Positions 11,840 through 23,300 of a stretch of 64,000 nt of DNA are shown piece by piece. Under the pieces are notes generated by a model, which saw only the letters and a program-made list of their open reading frames with translations, made no database searches and was not told the origin of the DNA. The DNA is from Ligula intestinalis (taxonomy: Eukaryota; Platyhelminthes; Cestoda; Diphyllobothriidea; Diphyllobothriidae), in NCBI GenBank assembly GCA_036362985.1, contig JAYGXS010000008.1:16860689-16924688 (forward strand), in the 5' to 3' direction. A program made the position numbers and the translations under genes. Position 1 is the stretch's first letter; the number at the start of each line of letters is the position of its first letter.

Positions 11840-13020
11840 TTCTTTTTCAAGTGATCAAGAATCAGTGTGTTTTTAAAACCCCAGATGTGTTTTGGTTGCT
11901 TTTTCCAGATGTATTCTCGCCTGAATACTTACTGGTAAGTCTGGGAAAGAGAATGTTCTTCGCATTTACTTTAACTTAGTATTGACATATAATACCCATA
12001 CAAGAAGGTCGGTATTTTTTTAAAAATTCATTGTGCCCAGAGAATAAAAAACAATTCCATTACCTCGACACCCCCGTTTAATTTAATCAATATTGGACTG
12101 GTTTTGGCGGCAGAGGTCCCTTGAGAATAAGGAAGTTAATTCGTGTATCAAATGGAAAGGTTAGTCAGCCTCTGAGCAACCGCCACCTTTTAACCTGGCG
12201 TGACTAAGGTCAGCTAAAGTAATGTACTTATATTCTGTTCAATAATATTTTTGAATCGAGCCGTTGCTGGGGACATTAAAAGAAATCACATTCAGTAAGA
12301 GAGTATGACACAACATTTCAGGTATCATTTTCAGACTACATTCGGCGGGCTGTATGGTTTTTAAGGTAAAGAAGAATTGAAGAAAAGCTTGCATAAAACT
12401 CACGATAAATTTACGTGATTGCTTATCCAATATATTTAGTTAGTATTTGGCGTCGTGCACTTGTTTGATTGAAGTAAGAGAAACAGTTTCATCGAAGATG
12501 TTGCTGTCATAAACAGACAACCTGTCAGAACACTGTTTCGGTGCCGTCAGTTTAGTTCACTCCTTCTGATTTAAAGTTTCATTCATGTTTAGCTGTTGCC
12601 CTTCGTGTGGAATGGAATAATCACGTTGGTTTTATTTTCCAAACGGACAGGATTCACGGACCAGTAGCCGTAGAATCTAGATTAAGTTATGGAAACTTGG
12701 AATCAGCAAAACATAGGTGCAGTTATTAAATAAAAACAGGAGCAAAACGCAAAATAAAAACTATAGAAAGTAAAGAATATGATTTTACATAAGCAGTCAA
12801 TGAATAGGACACATGGTACATGTTTTCGTGAGATGGTCTTAGCACTTAACGAGAATCCTGAAAACCTAATCCTAAGGCTGACCCTTTAACCTTACACTTT
12901 AACTCTATCCTCAACACCAAAATTTTACCATACGTAGAAACCCATCCACGAGCCCACTTCTTAAGCCCCTATATTCAAAAGTAACTTATCCGAAGTTAAA
13001 CCGAAAACATCGATAAGGGT
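11840..13020. other. Unassigned intergenic sequence
   Basis: No coding or repeat structure could be recognised on either strand. Confidence 0.4.
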
Positions 13021-13029
13021 AGGAAGACT

Positions 13030-14010
13030 TTTCAAGCAGCGGATTAATTGGTTAATTGTCCCGAGCTTTCGAACTCGTACAGTAGTCCATCTTCAGAGCT
13101 AAGAAGCAGCAATCAAAAGGAGGAAAATGATAGTGGCCATAGGCCAATCAACTGTAAGTGGTCATCAGGGTGGCAATGGGTAAGAAACATCAAACAAAAA
13201 GGATGAGGGTGGGGGTGGGGGAAAAATTTATAATGGTATACACAAATTAACCATCAGTGAATTTGGGGATCGTTTGGGGTCATAAACAGCAATTAGTGAA
13301 ATGCCTTGTCCCCACTGTAGAGGGTCCTGGTGATCCTGCCTCCTCTTCTGGCTGGTTAGTCGTGGGGTCCTTTTTGTTTGCAATTCTTACTTTTGGTTGG
13401 GCTTTGTTACGTCCATTGCTCACATAATGGCGTAAGACTTTGAAGGCCATGGGGGGGGTCGAGATGCCTGTTGAAAAAGTTGGTATCTGAGTACCATGTC
13501 TCAAGCGTCAGCCTTTCGGGTTTTGGGTTTCCTCAGCTTATGATAGTAGCTTCGTTAATTTTGAATTCATGGCCAGTCTGTCCAATGTTTGCTGCAGGCT
13601 GTGGGTTTGTATCTTATCTCCAGGCCGATAGTTTGTGTTCGTGTAGGCAGGTCTACAATTTTCGGCCCGTTTCTGCCACGTAATTACAGTCTCCTTAGTT
13701 GTTACGTATCTTGTAGACACTTGTAGAGGTTTCTGTAGGGGCAGTCTGTCTTTAGGTTGCATCACACGCCAGCGTATTTTTACCTGAGGTCGATAGGCTA
13801 TGACTTCTCCAACGGGTCGTACCAGTCTTGAACCTGCTTTGGAGACTCCTTTTATGTAGGGAATGCCATCCAGACTTTGGATTGCTGTTGCACCGGCCGT
13901 CGTCTGTTCACTCAGCGCTTACTTTGCTTGATCAATGAGTTCGGGTATCCATTAGCTTGGAAGAGTTCGTAAAGGTATTGTTGTTCAGCTCATCTGTCAG
14001 CTGGAGGGCT
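13030..14010 (-). mobile_element. Penelope-like element D, 3' half (decayed)
   Basis: Read on the minus strand this begins in the region upstream of the endonuclease (LFQANGYPNSLIKQSK, near 13.9-14.0 kb). It continues with a GIY-YIG endonuclease marked by CNYVAETGRKL, LHEHKLSAWR, IGQTGHEFKINEATI and SDTNFFNRHLD. Several stops and frameshifts are present and no RT remains. The 3' tail ends in a hammerhead-like sequence (13063-13096). The family pairs a reverse transcriptase with a GIY-YIG nuclease to insert DNA copies. This copy cannot code for either. Confidence 0.75.
13060..13098 (-). ncRNA. Hammerhead-ribozyme-like tail of PLE-D
   Basis: On the minus strand CTGAAGA (13090-13096) is followed by T, then a stem II of GGACT and AGTTC with a G-U pair, then GAAAG and CTC. 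The core matches CUGANGA...GAAA. In other PLE tails the last part is GAAAC-GTC, so GAAAG-CTC is a compensatory swap of the stem III pair. One extra base sits between the core and stem II. Such minimal stem III hammerheads are thought to work as dimers. Confidence 0.55.
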
Positions 14011-14014
14011 ACGA

Positions 14015-14690
14015 TGTATTTCATACAAATACCTGGAACGCGAACCTTTTTGTTCATTCAGAAATAAACCTGTTCGTTAAGTATTATGAATTTCCCAGTA
14101 AAATCCCTCTTAAACAGCATTTGTCACCCCTCTGTCCCATAAGTATTTTGGCCTTTCAGAAGAAAGAAAATATAGTGTGCTTTCGACCATAATATTTACT
14201 AAGCTATAAATTACTTTTTTGCACTGAAAACTCGAATTTAATATAATGACCGTATTATCATTAATAAACTAAGGTAAATATAAAGGTATATAACAAGGGA
14301 TCGTGGAAAACAGAAAATAAAAAAACCTAAAATATGTGAGGTAGCAAAAACTCAAATCTTCAGTGCATGAGAAGTCTCTCTTTTCCATTGTCCCACATTG
14401 TTTTGATACTTAAGCAATTTTTTTGATAAGATTAAGATCGACTGGAATCAAAGAGATTGTAGGTGGCATGTGGAGAGCCTGGTTTTTGTCCATAAAACGT
14501 TATTATACTTGCAAACAGTATTAGATGCAAATGTCCCGAAAACGATCATAAGAAGTACTTCAATGTCAAATAATGCTTTCAATTTTGCATCTGTAAACGC
14601 ACTTGAAGCTGAACAGAAATCTTTACAGAGGTGAGGAAAATTTTGCTGTTTATGGTGTCCATAGTCGACTGGCAAAATAGCCGCATTTTT
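14015..14690. other. Unassigned sequence between PLE fragments
   Basis: Nothing recognisable. The 75-codon minus-strand frame at 14448-14675 has no known motif. Confidence 0.35.
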
Positions 14691-14696
14691 AATTTA

Positions 14697-14815
14697 ATAA
14701 TCGAAAAGACGACGACTCGATCGCTGGGACAATACTTTTATTCGCCTGAAGTTTCGGGATTCGTCGCGGATTCAACATCAGAGACATAGTTAAAGAGCAG
14801 TAGCAAAAACGGGTC
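14697..14815 (-). mobile_element. Solitary PLE-A-type 3' tail
   Basis: The minus strand reads CTGATGT, a stem with TCCGCGACGAAT, then CGAAACTTCAGGCGAATAAA and GTCCCAGCGATCGAGTCGTC. The layout matches the 3' tails of the PLE-A copies at 24.85 and 51.33 kb. No coding part is attached. The hammerhead-like core carries a last-base change (CTGATGT for CTGANGA). Confidence 0.65.
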
Positions 14816-14819
14816 GTTC

Positions 14820-15790
14820 AAACCATTTACCCACGACAGTTCTTGAAGTTTGCCGGCGCAATGTTCTCTCTCAGAAAGTACTCTTTTTATTTATGATGAT
14901 TCGGGTCAAAGCACCGACTCATCTTAAAACAATTCTGCAACGCAGAAGTTTATTCTCTTCACTATAGGTTTTAGTAAATAAAAAACTCTCTACTGCGATC
15001 CCTTCTATAAATGGTTCTATCATGGCCTTTTCCTGGTGGATTTAAAAAGCCTGCATTATTTACCACAGTATTTTCACAAGGTACTTAAGTATATTTTCGT
15101 GTTTATTTCTCAATGCCCACTCATGAAACGTTTTGGTCCGCTCTGTTTATTTCCGGGCACAGTTCTATCATTAATAATCCACTAAAAATTACGTTTATTG
15201 TATTGAAAGAAGCATGCTAACGACTCACACGGTGAACATTTCTCTGCTTATTTTCGTATACGTTCTTAATTCAGAGTAGGTAGATAATGTCTGGCGTTTC
15301 TTCGTCACACGGCGTGATACAGGTGTGACAACAAGCTGGTTGCACATACAGATTTTTACGTTTCTTAATGCCCCGTATGATTATTGAATTAAAATCAAAC
15401 ACGTATATTACTAAATTACACAGCCCTTAACGATCGACACTTCCAAAACGGAATGATTAAAACAGAATGTGGTCTTTTGTTTCTCAAACAGAGGGTGATT
15501 TCTGCCTTTTATTGATTTAAATTGACATGACATGCAATTTGCCGTTTCCATAAAGGGTCTATTTACAACCCTTCTTGTTTATGTTAATGTTCATTTATTA
15601 CACAACGCTCACAACCAAGAACTTTCCAGCTGTCCTTCAGTAGTGTAGAAAGTTAACTGGATATCAGGAAACATCGGACATTGCCAAAACTGGCCTGTTT
15701 TTCTTAAGGTTAACAGACTCAAAATTAAATCTTGCTTGGACAAAAGCTTTCTGCGCCTCAAGTTAATAAGAAAAACAAATATCTACGTAA
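14820..15790. other. Unassigned AT-rich sequence
   Basis: No recognisable genes or repeats on either strand. Confidence 0.4.
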
Positions 15791-15904
15791 ATAGTACACG
15801 CGAAGGCGTTTTCTGGGACCACTTGTTTGTTTTCCCGACGTTTCGACTTCTCATGCGAGACAGTTGTCAAGGCATTAAAATGTGTACATGACTGCATATC
15901 TAGC

Positions 15905-16195
15905 TCAGGTCTGCCAGGGGTGACCTTCAGCTCTGCAATTTACTTGCTTGCGCAAAACCAGATAAGCATCCGGAAGATTGATATTGCTATCAATAGAATC
16001 CACGCGTGAGCGCCCTTCTTCTTGCAGCAGGCATGCAGTTTGGTAGTCTAACTGGCTTTCGAAGTCAAAGCTGTGCTTTGGCGAGAATGAATGGGCTGCT
16101 ACCAAGAAAAGCTTGTTCTTCCTTCGCACGGCGAGTTCGTGCTCGTGCAGTCTCATAAGAACCCGCTTGCCAGTTTCACCAACTGACCTGACCAC
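15905..16195 (-). pseudogene. PLE-C GIY-YIG endonuclease fragment
   Basis: The frame reads VGETGKRVLMRLHEHELAVRR, then LVAAHSFSPKHSFDFE and a degenerate end. In the family the Tyr-containing strand before VGETG and a later Glu are catalytic. The upstream strand is cut off here by a frameshift. Confidence 0.65.
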
Positions 16196-16451
16196 AAAGT
16201 CAGTCGCTTTCGGTCCGTGGTCGACGCTTATCCTGAATGCTGACTATTCGAGCGAATTCTTCAGATACACCGGCAATAGAAGGTATTTTGCGTCAGCATA
16301 TTGGTTCTAGCTGCCTCTTTGGTTCTCTTCACTTCGTTTAGGGACTGCATTTTTTGATGACGCTGCCAGGACATCGATTCACCATGAAAAGTGGCCGCAG
16401 AAACTGTACCTCGGCCTTTTTGTCGGCTAATTCGCTGTGGTGGTTTTCAAA

Positions 16452-16883
16452 TCAGCGATTTAGTGTTTGCACGCAGCCGCGTTTGTACGAGGCGGCGTGG
16501 TAGCTCAGAATAGGCGAGGTAATCAACGCCTTCCCGTAAACTGTTGCATTGAGTTCCCCATCGTCTTTTGTGCACACCACCAACTGGCAGTATTTTTCTT
16601 CTTCCCTCATGAACTGGATGTCACGGTAGATCGAGTTCAGATTCTTTGTGAAATTCTCAACTCTGTTTCGACTTATGATGACAAACGTGTCACCATCATG
16701 CCGTAGCCACAATCGTGATCGACAGCCAGTCCCTCCGGTCGTTGTTATACTGTTTCGGGAATGAGGCAACGGCAACATCGGCGACCCCATGGCTGTTACT
16801 TTTACTTGGTTGTTTACGGTTCCATTGAAATTGCTCAAACAGTGTTTCAGGAGTCCATTAAGGTAACTTATTTTGAGCTTCAT
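16452..16883 (-). pseudogene. PLE-C reverse transcriptase palm and connector fragment
   Basis: An open frame of 143 codons covers the MGSPM motif, a scrambled stretch, DGDTFVIISRNRVENF (palm) and a connector with SYKRGCVQTL, which matches HKRSCVRTL in PLE-A. It is the largest surviving frame of this copy. The catalytic YVDD is read as HDGD. Confidence 0.7.
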
Positions 16884-17960
16884 GTTAGTCTCGTTGTAAT
16901 ACTCGTATAACAGGGTGTAAATGTTTTCAACTGCAAGATATAGCGCTATCGAGGTAAAAAGTGACGTTACATCGAAAGATACTATCAGTTCGTTATTTGA
17001 TAGTCTAATAACCTGCAGATATTGTACGAATTGTTCGGCTAAGTGGACAGTCGTTGCAGAACCCCGAATTGGAAACTAGAAACCTTGAAACATCCATTTG
17101 GTTAGGCCAAAAGTTTGGGTGCCTCTTAGGCAAACGATCGGTCGCAGGGAAATTCCTGGTTTCTGGACATTGGAGAGGCCATAGAAGCTTGTGAGTGCTA
17201 CATCCATTGGTTTTAGTTTTCGCCAGTAAACCTTTGTTAGTGTCTTCGACTTCCGAAGATTTGTCAGGTCCTCGTTCATGCTGCTTAATAGAATCTTCAT
17301 CGCGTCATCTTCCCGGGGGATATAGGCAGTTCTATTGCCCAAAAGTGTCTCGACTTTGCTGATTAAGTCTTACTTGTTCAGAATAAATGTTGATGGTTCT
17401 TTGTCGGCTGGAATTATGACAATTTTTTGGTGGTCTTCAGTGTTCGGAGTGCTTCATTCTCTGTTTTCGAGAGGGTCTTGCGTTTTTTGTAAATGTTTGT
17501 CTAAAATGACTCACTCAGGTTTTGGGCTCGATATTTCGTGAGTTTCGCTATCTACTGTACGTACATGCAAGTTACGACAGGGGAATAGGTTTTGCTACTT
17601 ACGACAGCAACAGTAAACGACTCGCAACCTGCATATCCGTCACAGGCGTCTTTTGGCCTCAATACTTTGGGTCGGATCATAATTATGCAAAAAATGTATG
17701 AGATCATAATTCTGGCTTTGAGGAGTGCTCTTAACGCACCAACAGTTTAGACCCCTACGACCCCATTTGTCATCACTTTATATTAACTGAGAAAGTTTGA
17801 AGAAGAAGAATGCTATATTGAGAATTGTGAGATCCTGAACTTTCAGCAAAAATGGCTCCATTAACGGAGAGCAAAGGATAAGGTAAATAAGGGGTCATGT
17901 AAAAAGGTCAAAGGTAACAGGTCATGTAATACTCACAGTTGAAGTTTTACACGATATTCA

Positions 17961-18203
17961 CATCAACTATGGAGACAGATCGGCTTTCAACTTTTCAATT
18001 TCCACTTCTTCAAAGGTGAGGTAGCGTGCTAGGAATGGGAGTACCGAGTGCTGATATGCTGATGTACGGCAAGACATATGACGGAAACCTCGACGCATGG
18101 GACTGGAAGACTCCACAGTCATTAGTTCAGGGTGGAGAGGGTGAGCGACCTTATTAAGGATGCAATCAGCGAATTGCTTGACCGTTTTAAAATGGCGCTG
18201 CAT
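17961..18203 (-). pseudogene. C-terminal block of the Rex1/L2-like element
   Basis: The frame reads VAHPLHPELMTV, then RRGFRHMSCRTSAYQHSVLP and stops at the end of the conserved region. In Rex1/L2 elements the matching block is a HPL...LLPSGRRYR...CRTNRYxNSF pattern, whose spacing is kept here. Confidence 0.65.
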
Positions 18204-18613
18204 TATAATGTCAGCTAAAAAACATAGGAAATACCGGCAGCTGAAGAGACCATTCGGAGGCTACGTTTCAAAATGACTAGGTCTTTTTAAGTAAGGCTGG
18301 AAAAAATAACCAGAGAGCAGTTAAGAATAAAGGGGCGAATACAGGCAGAGATAATATAAAAGTTTACGGATTTGGATAAAAAGGCCTTCTATATGAAGAG
18401 AAACTATAAGGTTGGATGTTAGTGTAACACCAGGGTATCAGAAAGAGGATACTTCGGTGAGCAGAATGTCAATAATTTCGGGACTGGGAGAGTGTCGCAG
18501 TCGAAAAATACACTGGACTGACTTTCGCTCGTTAAGAAGAAGGTCATTTGCTGACAACCATGTTCAGACATGGGCTAGGCCATCTTTCAGTATTTGGAGA
18601 TGTGATTGACTTT

Positions 18614-19343
18614 TCAGGGGATGGCCATCAACCACATCATCAGCTTATTTAACAAACAAGCATTTGTTTGGCGATCGTCGGTCGTCAGTGTGGAGAGAGA
18701 AGAGATGAGGGGATAATATAGCCCCTTGAAGAACTCCACAGTTGTTGGGAAGGACCATGGATGTTCGCTTTCCGCACTGAACGAATTGAGTGTGGGAAGT
18801 GAAATAGTCCCCAGGCCAAGAGACAGCCCAGCCGGGAGAGCCACGTCCAGAACTTTTATTAAGAATAAGATGGTGCGGGATTGTATTAAAGGCTGAGGAG
18901 TAGTCGAGAAAAGCACAGTCGTATGCACAGCAGCCTTTATCTCAATCTCTTAGAGCAGAATGGACTACCAGAGCAACAGCATCTAGTGTACTACGTCTAG
19001 CCTTATACGAAAATTGCAAGGGATTGGAATAGTCGGAAGGAAAAGGCGTGATGATGTTTACGGCGACTCGTTCTGCAAGTTGCAATAGTGCAGGAGAGCA
19101 GGCAATTGGACGAAAAGATTTGGAACAAGAAGAGAAGGGTTTTTTTGGAATTGGAGTGATTCTCACTGATTGCCACTCATCAGGAATCTTAGACTCCATG
19201 AAGGACAAGTTGATGAGGTGTGTAAATGCAGGTGCTAACTGAAAAAAGCAGGATTTCAGAAGAAATGGTGAGATCCCATCTGGTCCTGCAGATGTTGAAC
19301 CTTGAACCCTTTTAAGATATTTCATCACTGTTTCCACAGACAC
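18614..19343 (-). pseudogene. Reverse transcriptase region, Rex1/L2-like element
   Basis: Two frames (19343-18942 and 18928-18614) plus the alternative frame between them hold the RT motifs. The first covers SAGPDG to FSYKARRSTLDAVALVVH. The motif A block YSSAFNTIPH, the VLQGAILSP block and KYADD are read in another frame of the second interval. The catalytic Asp of motif A is seen as DYSS, and the YADD pair is intact, but the frames are not continuous. Confidence 0.75.
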
Positions 19344-19489
19344 AAGACCAAAGACACTTGGTAATTAGGAAATGGCGTCTGTCGGAAGACAGGAGGCAGT
19401 GGGAGTGTGGAGGAAGTTTGCATTTAAATGATCTTAGTTTAAGTCAGCATCTACATGAGCTGGTATGTTGCGTTGACCAATAAGACGCT

Positions 19490-20233
19490 TTAGACTTTCC
19501 AAATTTGATCCGAGGAGATAGAATAGGAAGATGTAGAAGAAGTAAAAAGCTGACTAACAAAAAGGTCATTCAGCCTGGAAATCTCACGCTTTGTTAGGAT
19601 GTTCACATTCTTTAGTCTATCTTGTAGACCTTGTTTGTAGAACAATTCCTTTTGGCATCTCAAAGTTTTTAGATAGGGAGAAGAGATTCTGTCAGGTCTA
19701 ACCATGACAGTGTCAAGAGGACAACACATAGTAAAAACTTCATTGAAAAAAGTTGTGAGAAAATTGGAGCACGACTCAACGTCCGAGTGTTCAAGAAGTG
19801 CCGAAATATTTTCAGATATTTTGGTCTGGAGGAAAAATATATTCTGTCGGATAGTGTCGCGAACCTTAAGCTTTCTCTCTGATTTTGCTAACAGCCCTTT
19901 CTTAGAACTACAATAGATGGTAGGCAGGCCCAATAAAACGCTGTGATCTGAGTCTGACATCGGGGCTCTATTTTTGACAGCAAAATATTTAGGATAATTG
20001 GTCAATATGTGATCAAGAGGGGCATCAGCACGAGTGTTGAAAGAAACTAGGTCGTCAAAACCTAACAACGTGAGGGGGTGTAGATTCACACGGTTAAAGT
20101 CACCACATAAAATAATAACGTGATCACAGGACAGAAGGGCAAGTTTAAGGGTAAGAAAATCAAAAGACGCCCTAAAGCGCTTTGGCATGTAGAGAAGGGA
20201 ATATAGATGCTGACATAGTTTTATATTCTTCAA
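19490..20233 (-). pseudogene. EEP endonuclease C-terminal half, Rex1/L2-like element
   Basis: The 247-codon frame keeps GDFN (catalytic Asp/Asn) and SDSDHSVL (catalytic Asp/His), with HILTNYP between them, which is the expected order. The N-terminal half with the catalytic Glu is missing because the element is truncated here. The rest of the frame is the linker toward RT. Confidence 0.8.
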
Positions 20234-20249
20234 GAATTGTGTTGATGAG

Positions 20250-20742
20250 CAAACTGTGGTCTCTGAATCAGAGGTCAGGAATTTGAGACGCCGAAACAGC
20301 CATTTAGCCAGTCCGTATGTTGGAATGCCGACCGGGCATCGTCATCATGCCAGCCGACAAGGCACGTTCTACGGTCGTACTAGACAGGACCGACTACCTT
20401 CAGAAGGCGAAAAACTTACTGGACGATCGTCAGCTTTATGCTCCTTGTGAAACAAATCCCATCAAAAGGCTGAAGCGTGAAATCAAGTCGACCCTGTTGG
20501 CACTAGAGAACTCGGGTGCAATAACGCCGTCTGACCGATGAATAGCAAGAGCACAAGAAACGGTCTTGGCCCGCTTCAAAGGCCTCCCCAAAGTGCCAAA
20601 AAGGACGCTCCTTTCCGGTCCATCCTATCACTAAAAAGCACTCCAACGTACGGACTGGCTAAATGGCTGTTTCGCGTCTCAAATTCCTGACCTTTGATGC
20701 AGAAACCACAGTCCACTCTTCAAAACAATTCTTGGAGAATTT
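20250..20742 (+). mobile_element. PLE-A1, 5' part, with a 77-bp inverted arm
   Basis: The piece 20250-20326 is the reverse complement of 20638-20712 (about 75 bp, few mismatches), which is coding sequence of the same element. A forward PLE frame then begins: PGIVIMPADKARSTVVLDRT, LLDDRQLYAP, LLALENSGAITPSDR, a stop, then GLPKVPKRT and TYGLAKWLF-type sequence with frameshifts. The element is interrupted at 20740 by PLE-B1 and resumes at about 23631. The N-terminal PADK block is a PLE hallmark. Confidence 0.8.
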
Positions 20743-20758
20743 GAAAACAGGCAAAAAC

Positions 20759-20807
20759 AGCAGAATTCATTGATATCAGAAAATTTCGTGACAGCTCATC
20801 AGCTGCT
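20759..20807 (-). ncRNA. Hammerhead-like tail, PLE-B1 copy 1
   Basis: On the minus strand AGCAG, CTGATGA, a short stem II (GCTGTCAC), GAAA, a long stem III around TGATATCA, T and CTGCT follow in order. AGCAG pairs with CTGCT as stem I, and the cleavage site would be after that T. All core bases are present. The same layout recurs at 21096-21144 and 23533-23581. Confidence 0.6.
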
Positions 20808-20994
20808 TCTTCTCAATGCACAAAAATGATAACGAGGACACATACACATTGTGCAAGGCAGTCCAGATTTTTTTGGTTGGACGCAATTTTCCTCGACGGA
20901 GGACCTTGCAGAATTCAACTGGATATTCCTTGTTACTGATGCAATTCTGTAGAAATTTAATGTGTGTATTGTGCTTCGTTATTTTGTAATGCAA
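20776..20994 (-). pseudogene. Possible PLE N-terminal fragment in the inverted 5' region of PLE-B1
   Basis: The minus-strand frame starts HYKITKHNTHIKFLQNCISN, runs through LRPTKKIWTALHN and reads directly into a hammerhead-like tail. An N-terminal segment of the form H..L..H..FLxxC is common in PLE proteins. I infer that a tandem or pseudo-LTR junction brought the N-terminus next to a tail. Confidence 0.4.
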
Positions 20995-21050
20995 TTTTAA
21001 CAGTCTATCCAGAGACTATATTATATTCAAGGGGAGGTTCTGATTGAGAC

Positions 21051-21837
21051 ATTTGAAGCAGTTTTTCCCCGGTACAAATTAAAAACAGGCAAAACAGCAG
21101 AATTCATTGATATCAGCCAATTTCGTGACAGCTCATCAGCTGCTTCTTGTCAATGCATAAGAACGATAACGAGGACACACACAGCAGTGGTGAATCTCAC
21201 AGAATTACTGGCAACCTCAAGAAACCTGAGTCACTTTAAAAATTAATCAATAAGGGACGGGAACGTAAAGTCAACATATGGGAAGTAGTAGATGAGGGAA
21301 GTTAACAAAAAACACATGGGAAATTAAATTAAATAGCCAATCACCAGGGCAATTGGAGGTTGACGACATGGTCAAGCTATTTGCATAGGTCAGGCTTCTG
21401 CCACCGTATGTATGCAGCTTCACAAAAGCGCAGGAATCCGTTTTTTCGGGCCTGAGCAAGTACACGAAACGCTGTTTTGACGTTGACAGAGTGACCGCTG
21501 TCTAATAGATGCTTGGTAATGGAGGACCTTGGTATTCTGTCTTCTTGCTTCAAAAGCCATTTGGGCAAGTGCTCAGCGGCCCTGGCTGCCAGTTGCCTTT
21601 GCCTGCGCCCTATGTATCTGCATCCGCAATTCCATGTGAATTTGCAAACACAATTTGAGGTGGCGTGCAATGGCAGAGCATCCTTTGTCCGTTTTAATAG
21701 AATACTTTTAGTTGAACTTAAGAAGACTACATTTGCTGCGTTGTAGGTCCTTTTTACCATACAGCGTAACCGTCGCTTGATTGTGTTAGAAATTTCGTCA
21801 CCCTTGAATGGTTAGGATATCATGACGGCCTTTTTTG
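21051..21837 (-). repeat. PLE-B1 left inverted arm
   Basis: Reverse complement of 22839-23626. It contains the GIY-YIG coding region in minus orientation (21760-21377), the 3' UTR and the hammerhead-like tail. Over the shared 127 codons the two arms' proteins differ by one residue (Lys for Glu), which shows near identity at the DNA level. Confidence 0.9.
21096..21144 (-). ncRNA. Hammerhead-like tail, PLE-B1 copy 2 (left arm)
   Basis: Same order as copy 1: AGCAG, CTGATGA, GCTGTCAC, GAAA, stem III, T, CTGCT. It lies inside the left inverted arm and mirrors 23533-23581. Confidence 0.6.
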
Positions 21838-22688
21838 AACTCTGCCTGGAAAATGAGTAAACAATTGTCAGGCGAAAACCTTATTGACTCCTCAACTGCA
21901 CTGTCCCTAAAGCCCAGAGGTACGCATATCTCCAGACTATACGGACTCCCCAAACTCACAAAAAGGATATACCTTTACTACCCTTCCTCTCTAAGTCTGA
22001 TTCCCCTCAATATAGATTAGCGCAATAGCCTGTTAAGGAAATAAATCTCATTCGAAAATGGTTCTCCACGTACACTACGAGGGACACTTTTCATTTTATC
22101 GAGGACATCAAGCTCGAAAAAGTTACAGAAATATTTATGATTTCACAAAATTTCGAAACACTATTTACAAATGTACCGCTGGACAAGACAATAGACATTA
22201 TTTGCGCCCATGCGTCCGAAACTCGCCTGTCACCTGCAATATTGCGCCAATTACTGTTACTCTGCACTAAAAATGTTCAATTTCTATTTAATGGGCAACT
22301 TTACAGACAGATTGACGGAGTAGAAATGGCAGTCCGCTAGGTCTCACATTTGCTGATGTTTTTATGGGTCATCTAGAAGCAAAAGCGTCCTCAAGACTTA
22401 ACAAGACAAACTAATACAGAAGATATTTGGATGACATATTCACAATTGTTGATTCCAATGAAGACACCGATAAGTACTCAAACTTATCAACACTTTACAT
22501 CCCAAAAGTAAATTTACAATGGAACCAAAGCAGCATAACAAGCTCCCCTTCCTAGACGTCCTCATGTTTAGAGAGGATGATGGTTCTATAGGGCGCTCGG
22601 TTTTCTACAAAAGACCTGGAAAGGGCAATATCTACACTTCATGAGTTTCGTGCCAATTCAGTGAAAGCGTAATCTGGTACATAACCTC

Positions 22689-23300
22689 TTGCAACGGGCA
22701 AGGAACATTTGCTCTAGTGAGACCCTACCAGAAGAGCTTTCTCGCCTCAACTCAGCTCTCCTCAACTGTGGCTACCCGGCATGCTTTATTCACAAGTACA
22801 ACAATCCCCTATGGCCAAAATTTATGGAACAGTCAGTTCCAAAAAAGCCCGTCATGATATTTTTACCATTCAAGAGTGACGAAATTTCCAACACAATCAA
22901 GCGACGGTTACGCTGTATGGTAAAAAGGACCTACAACGCAGCAAATGTAGTCTTCTTAAGTTCAACTAAAAGTATTCTATTAAAACGGACAAAGGATGCT
23001 CTGCCATTGCACGCCACCTCAAATTGTGTTTGCGAATTCACATGGAATTGCGGATGCAGATACATTGGGCGCAGGCAAAGGCAACTGGCAGCCAGGGCCG
23101 CTGAGCACTTGCCCAAATGGCTTTTGAAGCAAGAAGACAGAATACCAAGGTCCTCCATTACCAAGCATCTATTAGACAGCGGTCACTCTGTCAACGTCAA
23201 AACAGCGTTTCGTGTACTTGCTCAGGCCCGAAAAAACGGATTCCTGCGCTTTTGTGAAGCTGCATACATACGGTGGCAGAAGCCTGACCTATGCAAATAG
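22689..23300 (+). pseudogene. PLE-B1 connector and GIY-YIG endonuclease frame
   Basis: This 203-codon frame has the post-RT connector (QRARNICSSETLPEEL, YPACFIHKY) and then the GIY-YIG domain: CVCEFTWNCGCRYIGRRQRQ with the Cys-rich CxC strand, RAAEHLPKWLL, ITKHLLDSGHSV and EAAYIRWQKPDL, which holds the late Glu. The GIY-YIG part looks undamaged, but the RT upstream is frameshifted, so the whole protein cannot be made. Confidence 0.8.

Larger units (their letters stand above)
15800..17560 (-). mobile_element. Penelope-like element C (decayed)
   Basis: Minus-strand blocks run in PLE order: IVIIPADKEPSTFILNK at the N-terminal side, LSNVQKPGISLRPIVCLRG, IVSFDVTSLFTSI (RT motif A with its Asp), KVTAMGSPM, HDGDTFVII in place of YVDDTFVVI, then VGETGKRVLMRLHEHELA of the GIY-YIG domain. 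The tail has GAAGTCGAAACGTCGGGAAA, the usual PLE 3' signature. Frameshifts and stops separate the blocks. The RT palm motif has Gly for the first Asp of the YVDD pair, so the copy is inactive. Confidence 0.8.
17960..20249 (-). mobile_element. Rex1/L2-like non-LTR retrotransposon, 5' truncated and decayed
   Basis: On the minus strand the element starts inside an EEP endonuclease (IILCGDFN, then APLDHILTNYP and SDSDHSVLLGLP). It continues with an RT: STSAGPDGISPFLLKS, PDEWQSVRITPIPKK, SFRPIACSPALLQLAERV, LDYSSAFNTIPHHLI, GVLQGAILSPHLF and KYADD. The C-terminal block HPLHPELMTV...MRRGFRHMSCRTSAYQHS resembles the conserved end of Rex1/L2-type elements. Frameshifts divide it into at least four frames. 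The upstream edge abuts PLE-A1. The clade is inferred from these motifs. Confidence 0.8.

Noticed and set aside
21377..21760. Separate minus-strand gene with GIY-YIG domain
   Set aside because: It is the left inverted arm of PLE-B1, not an independent gene.
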